A stretch of 34,824 nt of DNA from an uncultured Clostridia bacterium (GTDB taxonomy: Bacteria; Bacillota; Clostridia; Christensenellales; Aristaeellaceae). Location of the stretch: positions 1 through 34,824 of the forward strand of contig CAKUKP010000024.1 of NCBI GenBank assembly GCA_934663625.1. Reading direction: 5' to 3'. Position 1 is the first letter of the stretch. The number at the start of each line of letters is the position of its first letter. Positions 30,721-34,824 of the stretch are shown here, piece by piece. The notes below the pieces were generated by a model, which saw only the letters and a list, made by a program, of their open reading frames with translations, was not told where the DNA came from and ran no database searches. Both the position numbers and the translations under genes were made by a program.

Positions 30721-31797
30721 ATGAGCGCGAGCGTTGGAGTAAAAATCAATCATGTTGTAAAAAGATACGGCAAATTCACGGCGGTGAACGGCGTATCGCT
30801 GGACATCAGGGAAGGCGAATTTTTCACGCTGCTGGGGCCGTCCGGCTGCGGCAAAACCACGCTGCTGCGCATGATCGCCGGTTTTAACAGCATTGAAGAA
30901 GGCGAAATCTATTTCGGCGATAAGCTGATTAACAGCGTCGCCGCTAACAAGCGGGATATCGGCATGGTATTCCAGAACTACGCGGTGTTCCCGCACATGA
31001 CCGTGAGCGACAACGTCGCCTACGGCCTGAAGGCGCGCAAGGTGCGCCGCGCGGATCGCACGCCGCGCGTAATGAAGGCGCTGGATCTGGTGCAGATCTC
31101 CGATCTGAAGGATCGCACGCCGGATGCGCTTTCCGGCGGCCAGCAGCAGCGCGTAGCGCTGGCGCGCGCGTTCGTCATCGAACCGGGCATCCTTCTGATG
31201 GATGAACCGCTTTCCAATCTGGATGCGAAGCTACGCGTACAGATGCGCAGCATGATTAAAAAATTGCAGCGCCAGCTGGGCATCACCACCATTTACGTAA
31301 CGCACGATCAGGAAGAAGCGCTGGCAATTTCCGATCGCATCGCGGTAATGAACCATGGAAAGATCATGCAGGTGGGCAAGCCCGATCAGATCTACCGCAA
31401 GCCGGAAAATCTGTTCGTGGCAAATTTCATCGGCAATTCGAATCAGCTTGACGGAAAAATCGTTTCGTGCGAAAATGGGAAGGGCGTTCTGGAGCTGCTG
31501 GATGGATTTTCGGCGGAAATCAATGTGCGCGAAAGCTACACCGGCAGCGTGACGGCGGCGATTCGCCCCGAATATTTCTATTTCGGCGAAACCGGAATGC
31601 AGGGCACGATCACCGCTGTAACCTTTCTCGGCGATTTCGTGTTGTATGAAGTTGCGCTCTCCAACGGTCAGATCATCAGCGTAAACGAATACGATCACAT
31701 GAACGAACTGCGCTCCGCGGGCGACCGCGTACACGTGCGCTTCAAGCAGGAGAGCATTTCCGTCTACAAGGGGCCGGAGGAGGTGCTTACATGCTGA
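30721..31797 (+). CDS. ABC transporter ATP-binding protein (FbpC/PotA type)
   Basis: A 358-residue ATPase of the importer. Motifs: Walker A GPSGCGKTTLLRMIAG (residues ~38-53), Q-loop GMVFQNYAVFPHMTV, signature LSGGQQQRVALARAF, Walker B LLMDEPLSNLD and H-loop YVTHDQEEALA. The C-terminal ~120 residues form the TOBE-type regulatory domain (AAIRPEYFYFG). GGAGGA precedes the ATG. It overlaps the permease gene by 7 nt. The class serves iron, phosphonates, spermidine or sugar phosphates; it does not decide the substrate. Confidence 0.95.
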   Translation: MSASVGVKINHVVKRYGKFTAVNGVSLDIREGEFFTLLGPSGCGKTTLLRMIAGFNSIEEGEIYFGDKLINSVAANKRDIGMVFQNYAVFPHMTVSDNVAYGLKARKVRRADRTPRVMKALDLVQISDLKDRTPDALSGGQQQRVALARAFVIEPGILLMDEPLSNLDAKLRVQMRSMIKKLQRQLGITTIYVTHDQEEALAISDRIAVMNHGKIMQVGKPDQIYRKPENLFVANFIGNSNQLDGKIVSCENGKGVLELLDGFSAEINVRESYTGSVTAAIRPEYFYFGETGMQGTITAVTFLGDFVLYEVALSNGQIISVNEYDHMNELRSAGDRVHVRFKQESISVYKGPEEVLTC

Positions 31798-33446
31798 AAA
31801 AGCTTCGCTATAAGTACCTGAATTTCTGGTCGATCGCCACGCTGATACTGCTTCTGTTCTTCGCGCTGGCGCTGATCTATCCGCTGATCAACATGCTGCT
31901 GAACAGCTTCAAGGGCGCGGAGGGCGGCTTTACGCTGGAAAACTACGTAAAGTTCTTTACGAAGAAATACTATTATTCGGCACTGAAAAATTCGCTGACC
32001 ATCGGCGTGCTTTCCACGCTGATCGCCACGGCGGTGGGCGTTGCGCTCGCCTACGTGGTACACCGCTACAACATAATCTTCAAGGGCGCGCTGAAAATGG
32101 CGTTCATCATCTGCCTGATGTCGCCCCCGTTCATCGGCGCGTATTCCTGGATTCTGCTGTGCGGCCGCGGCGGCGTGATCACCAATCTGTTTTCGCACAT
32201 CGGGATCATCCTGCCGGCGATTTACGGCAAAACGGGCATACTGCTGGTATTTTCCCTGAGCCTTTCCTGCTATGTATTCCGCTATGTGCTGGCGGCGCTG
32301 CAGGGCATCGATCGATCGCTGGAGGAAGCCGCCGAAAGCCTGGGCGCGAGCAAGCTGCGCCGCGTTTTCACGGTATCGCTTCCGGTGGTGCTGCCCGCGA
32401 TCACATCCGTTATGATCATCGTATTTATGCGTTCGCTGGCGGATTTCGGCACGCCGCTTCTGATCGGCGAAGGCTATAAGACGATGCCGGTGCTGGTATA
32501 CAATGCGTATCTGAGCGAAATGGGCGGCGACGCCAGCATGGCGGGCGCGATCAGCGTAATCACCGTGGCGATATCGCTGGGCATACTGCTGATTCAGAAG
32601 GCGTACATCGCGCGCCGGAATTACAAGATGTCCGGTCTGCGCCCGCCGATCGAAGTAAAGCTGACCGGCGCAAAGCGCGTTCTGGTTTCCCTGCCCTGCT
32701 GGATCTGGGTCATCATCGCGCTGCTGCCGCAGATCACGATCATCGTAACCTCCTTCATCAAAACCAAGGGGCCGATCTTCGTGGGCGACTTTACGCTGGA
32801 AAACTACGCCGAGGCGTTCCGCGCCGCGGGCGAAAGCATCGGGCATTCCTTCCTGTACGCCACCACGGCGCTATTGCTGATCATCCTGTTCGGCATCATC
32901 ACCGCCTACGTAAGCGTGCGCAGGCGCAAGCAGGGTGGAAATCTGCTCGATACGCTGGTCATGTTCCCCTACGTTATCCCGGGCGCGGTCGTGGGTATCT
33001 GCTATATCGTGGCGTTCAACCGCCGCCCCTTCCTACTGCACGGCACGGCGCTGATCATTATCATGGCGTACGTAATCCGCAAGCTGCCCAACACGGTGCG
33101 TTCCTCCGTGGGCGTGCTGGAATCGATCGATCCAAGTTTGGAAGAAGCTTCCATCAGTCTGGGCGTGCCCCCGATGAAAACATTCTTCACGATCACGTTC
33201 CGCCTGATGATCGCGGGCGTGGCGGCGGGCGCGGTGCTCAGCTGGATCGCCTGCATGAACGAACTGAGCTCCACGCTGCTTCTGTACACCTCGAAAACCA
33301 CCACCATGCCGATCGCGATTTACAATTACGTAAGCCGCGCCAGCTACGGCATCGCGGCGGCGCTGGGCACCATCATGACCGTTTCGATCCTGCTTGCGCT
33401 GGGGCTGGTATCGAAGCTGACGAAGAAAACCGGCGGCATCATTTAA
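31791..33446 (+). CDS. ABC transporter permease, fused double-domain (FbpB/ThiP type)
   Basis: A 551-residue permease with two homologous halves in one chain, so one copy replaces the usual dimer. Each half has about six membrane segments and an EAA loop for docking the ATPase: EEAAESLGASKLRRVFTVSL near residue 177 and EEASISLGVPPMKTFFTITF near residue 450. The start lies within the end of the ATPase gene (ATGCTGA overlap), so they are translationally coupled. The fused form is usual for ferric, thiamine and 2-aminoethylphosphonate importers. Confidence 0.94.
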   Translation: MLKKLRYKYLNFWSIATLILLLFFALALIYPLINMLLNSFKGAEGGFTLENYVKFFTKKYYYSALKNSLTIGVLSTLIATAVGVALAYVVHRYNIIFKGALKMAFIICLMSPPFIGAYSWILLCGRGGVITNLFSHIGIILPAIYGKTGILLVFSLSLSCYVFRYVLAALQGIDRSLEEAAESLGASKLRRVFTVSLPVVLPAITSVMIIVFMRSLADFGTPLLIGEGYKTMPVLVYNAYLSEMGGDASMAGAISVITVAISLGILLIQKAYIARRNYKMSGLRPPIEVKLTGAKRVLVSLPCWIWVIIALLPQITIIVTSFIKTKGPIFVGDFTLENYAEAFRAAGESIGHSFLYATTALLLIILFGIITAYVSVRRRKQGGNLLDTLVMFPYVIPGAVVGICYIVAFNRRPFLLHGTALIIIMAYVIRKLPNTVRSSVGVLESIDPSLEEASISLGVPPMKTFFTITFRLMIAGVAAGAVLSWIACMNELSSTLLLYTSKTTTMPIAIYNYVSRASYGIAAALGTIMTVSILLALGLVSKLTKKTGGII

Positions 33447-33461
33447 TATCGGGAGGATCAC

Positions 33462-34217
33462 ATGGTTATTTACGATTTGCATTGTCATTCCACCTATTCT
33501 GACGGCAGGGCGAGCGTGGAATACCTGATTCAGAAGGCCGCGGAAAAGGGTTACAAAACCGGCATCGCGGATCATCTGTTCTGCTGCGGAAATGATACGC
33601 TTGCGGATATCGAACGATACCTGAACGGCGTATGCGGCATGGGTATCCCCGTGGGCGGCGAATCGAACATCGGCGAAGAATTCAACATGCCGGATTCGAT
33701 GCTGAACCGATTTGATTATCTGGTGGCATCCATCCACAAGCTGTTCCCCAAGGGGGAAGAAACGCTGGTATTCAACCGCTATTTCGCCATTCGAAGCGAT
33801 TTCGACGAGGTATACGAAGGTTATGATAAAACCCGTGCGGAGGAATATCTGAATCTTGCGTACCGGCAGATGGAATCGCATTTTTCCCGCTATCGCGCCG
33901 AAATTCTGGGGCATTGCGGCGTAATGCCCGTGTACGACGATATCCCCTACTGGTCAAGCACCATTCGCGATTGGGAGCGCGCCGTCGTAGCGCTGTGCAA
34001 GAAGTATAACGTCGCCATGGAAATTTCCGGCATGTTCTGCCAGCCGTATGAACGCATGCTGCGCCTGGCGAAGAAAGAGGGGCTGAAGTTCTCCTTCGCT
34101 TCGGATTGCCACATGCTGGAGCACGTGGGCAAGCTGGGCTATTGCTATGAAATGATCGACGCGCTGAATCTTCAGGAGGGCGATCTGTACGTACCCGATT
34201 GCGAAAAACGGGCGTAA
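33462..34217 (+). CDS. PHP-domain phosphoesterase (histidinol-phosphatase-like)
   Basis: A 251-residue enzyme of the PHP superfamily, a trinuclear-metal phosphoesterase. The ligand motifs are in order: DLHCHSTYSDGR at the start, GIADH (~37), GGESNIG (~67), ASIHKLF (~90), LGHCG (~150) and ASDCH near residue 225. The length fits HisK-type histidinol phosphatases, but no his genes are near and it is the fourth gene of an ABC operon (15 nt after the permease, GGGAGGA site). It could dephosphorylate the imported compound or a cytoplasmic derivative, which is inference. Confidence 0.88.
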   Translation: MVIYDLHCHSTYSDGRASVEYLIQKAAEKGYKTGIADHLFCCGNDTLADIERYLNGVCGMGIPVGGESNIGEEFNMPDSMLNRFDYLVASIHKLFPKGEETLVFNRYFAIRSDFDEVYEGYDKTRAEEYLNLAYRQMESHFSRYRAEILGHCGVMPVYDDIPYWSSTIRDWERAVVALCKKYNVAMEISGMFCQPYERMLRLAKKEGLKFSFASDCHMLEHVGKLGYCYEMIDALNLQEGDLYVPDCEKRA

Positions 34218-34235
34218 TACTTTTGATTGATCGTG

Positions 34236-34266
34236 GGCGACACGGCATTTATTATGCCGTGCCGCC
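34236..34266 (+). terminator. Hairpin after the PHP gene
   Basis: GGCG-A-CACGGCA (34236-34247) pairs with TGCCGTG-C-CGCC (34255-34266), with one A-C mismatch and a 7-nt AT-rich loop. GTTGTGCGTTTCT follows, so termination may be incomplete. Confidence 0.5.
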
Positions 34267-34294
34267 GTTGTGCGTTTCTGATTGGTGAGGGCAA

Positions 34295-34824
34295 ATGAAA
34301 AGGCAACGTTCCAAAAGAGAAAAAACGCTGTTTCGCACCCTGCTATCCGGCATCATCGGCATTTGCGTGATCGATGTGGCGGTGCTGCTGGCGTACCTGA
34401 TTTTGCATTCTACGCCGGTATATCTGCACAAGCTGAGCCGCCAGATGGAAAATTACGCTGCAAACGTATCCGGCGCGGTGGACGATACGCTGAGCGCCTA
34501 CGCGCAGGTGATCGAGGATATCACGAACGATGCGGATCTGATCGATCTTGTGCGCGCGCAGGGCGTTGCGCAGACGCCGGATACCTACGGCATTTTATAC
34601 CGGTATCGAATGCGCCTGAATCAGAATGTAACATTGCATCTTCTGCCGCCCAGCCGGAGCTACGCGATTTCACTGGGCTACAATACGCATGAATACGTAA
34701 TCGGCGATTACGCCGGAATCGATCAGCTGCTGTGCAGAAGCGCAGCGCCGGTCATCGTGCCCCGCCATTTTATCAATACCAGCGGCGATCATGTGGCGCT
34801 GGTGATCGCCGGTCAGATCATGGA
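34295..34824 (+). CDS. Membrane-anchored protein, probable sensor N-terminus, 3' partial
   Basis: The reading frame from the ATG at 34295 stays open to the right edge (176 codons), so the end is missing. GTGAGGG precedes the start. A basic cytoplasmic N-terminus (MKRQRSKREKTLF) is followed by one membrane helix (residues ~14-38, LLSGIIGICVIDVAVLLAYL). An extracytoplasmic region follows, with a helical start (QMENYAANVSGAVDDTLSAY) like that of clostridial dCache-type sensors. Histidine kinases and AraC-type sensors next to such importers have this layout, but no kinase or DNA-binding domain is inside the window, so the class is inferred. It lies in a different frame from a spurious short frame at 34282-34692. 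Confidence 0.65.
   Translation, partial: MKRQRSKREKTLFRTLLSGIIGICVIDVAVLLAYLILHSTPVYLHKLSRQMENYAANVSGAVDDTLSAYAQVIEDITNDADLIDLVRAQGVAQTPDTYGILYRYRMRLNQNVTLHLLPPSRSYAISLGYNTHEYVIGDYAGIDQLLCRSAAPVIVPRHFINTSGDHVALVIAGQIM

Noticed and set aside
29469..30749. Minus-strand open frame of 426 codons opposite the second binding protein
   Set aside because: The plus strand has promoter, ribosome site, signal peptide and a family match; the minus frame has none.
34282..34692. 136-codon frame at the right end
   Set aside because: The ATG at 34295 in another frame has a ribosome site, a membrane helix and stays open to the edge; this frame is Arg-rich shadow sequence.

Overview
The window looks like a piece of chromosome from an anaerobic, low-oxygen-adapted Bacillota bacterium of class Clostridia (a Christensenellales-like gut or rumen lineage is my guess). 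The reasons are a HemZ-type radical SAM protein, a bifunctional RelA/SpoT, the clostridial-style neighbourhood of secDF, recJ, relA and dtd, a C-GCAxxG-C-C family protein, strong AGGAGG ribosome binding sites and classical sigma-A type promoters. No phage, transposase, CRISPR array, rRNA or tRNA was recognised. Almost all DNA is coding, and gene assignments rest on reading the translated sequence, not on database searches.

Layout. (1) 1-1800: 3' part of an M32 carboxypeptidase and a small membrane protein. (2) 1868-11722: a sugar-utilisation locus. A GntR-HTH/LacI-type regulator on the minus strand is divergent from an ABC sugar importer (permease, binding protein, double ATPase), a two-domain RhaM-like mutarotase, a D-lyxose-isomerase-like cupin, a split transketolase (N and C halves) and an L-fucose-isomerase-like enzyme. 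There is no sugar kinase, aldolase or dehydrogenase. (3) 11850-15822: four consecutive secreted proteins: an M14 metallocarboxypeptidase, two bacterial SH3-repeat proteins and a Tyr/Asp-rich protein with a discoidin-like glycan-binding domain. (4) 16001-28160, all minus strand: housekeeping genes. secD-secF form one unit with a near-consensus promoter. After a hairpin-rich intergenic element comes recJ-relA-dtd-MBL hydrolase-hemZ-two cyclophilins-phosphoribosyltransferase, with several ATGA overlaps. (5) 28347-29350: C-GCAxxG-C-C protein overlapping a NUDIX hydrolase. (6) 29506-34824: an Fbp/Afu-type ABC importer (binding protein, ATPase, fused double permease), a PHP-family phosphoesterase and the start of a membrane-anchored protein, probably a sensor, that runs off the window.

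How they may work together. The sugar locus suggests import of an aldose, anomer interconversion, aldose-ketose isomerisation by one or two isomerases, and cleavage of the ketose by transketolase. Because no kinase is present, the ketose may be cleaved without phosphorylation, with glyceraldehyde 3-phosphate as acceptor and xylulose 5-phosphate as product. This is the logic of the sulfoquinovose transketolase pathway, but the real substrate is unknown. The last cluster lacks the tyrosine pair of ferric-binding proteins and sits beside a PHP phosphoesterase, so an organophosphate or phosphonate substrate is as likely as iron. Other items worth a look are a SecF with two long Glu/Ala-rich insertions, SH3 repeats each with a cysteine pair exactly 38 residues apart, a terminator with a duplicated 5' arm, and paired AAACATGT palindromes in front of the sugar operon.
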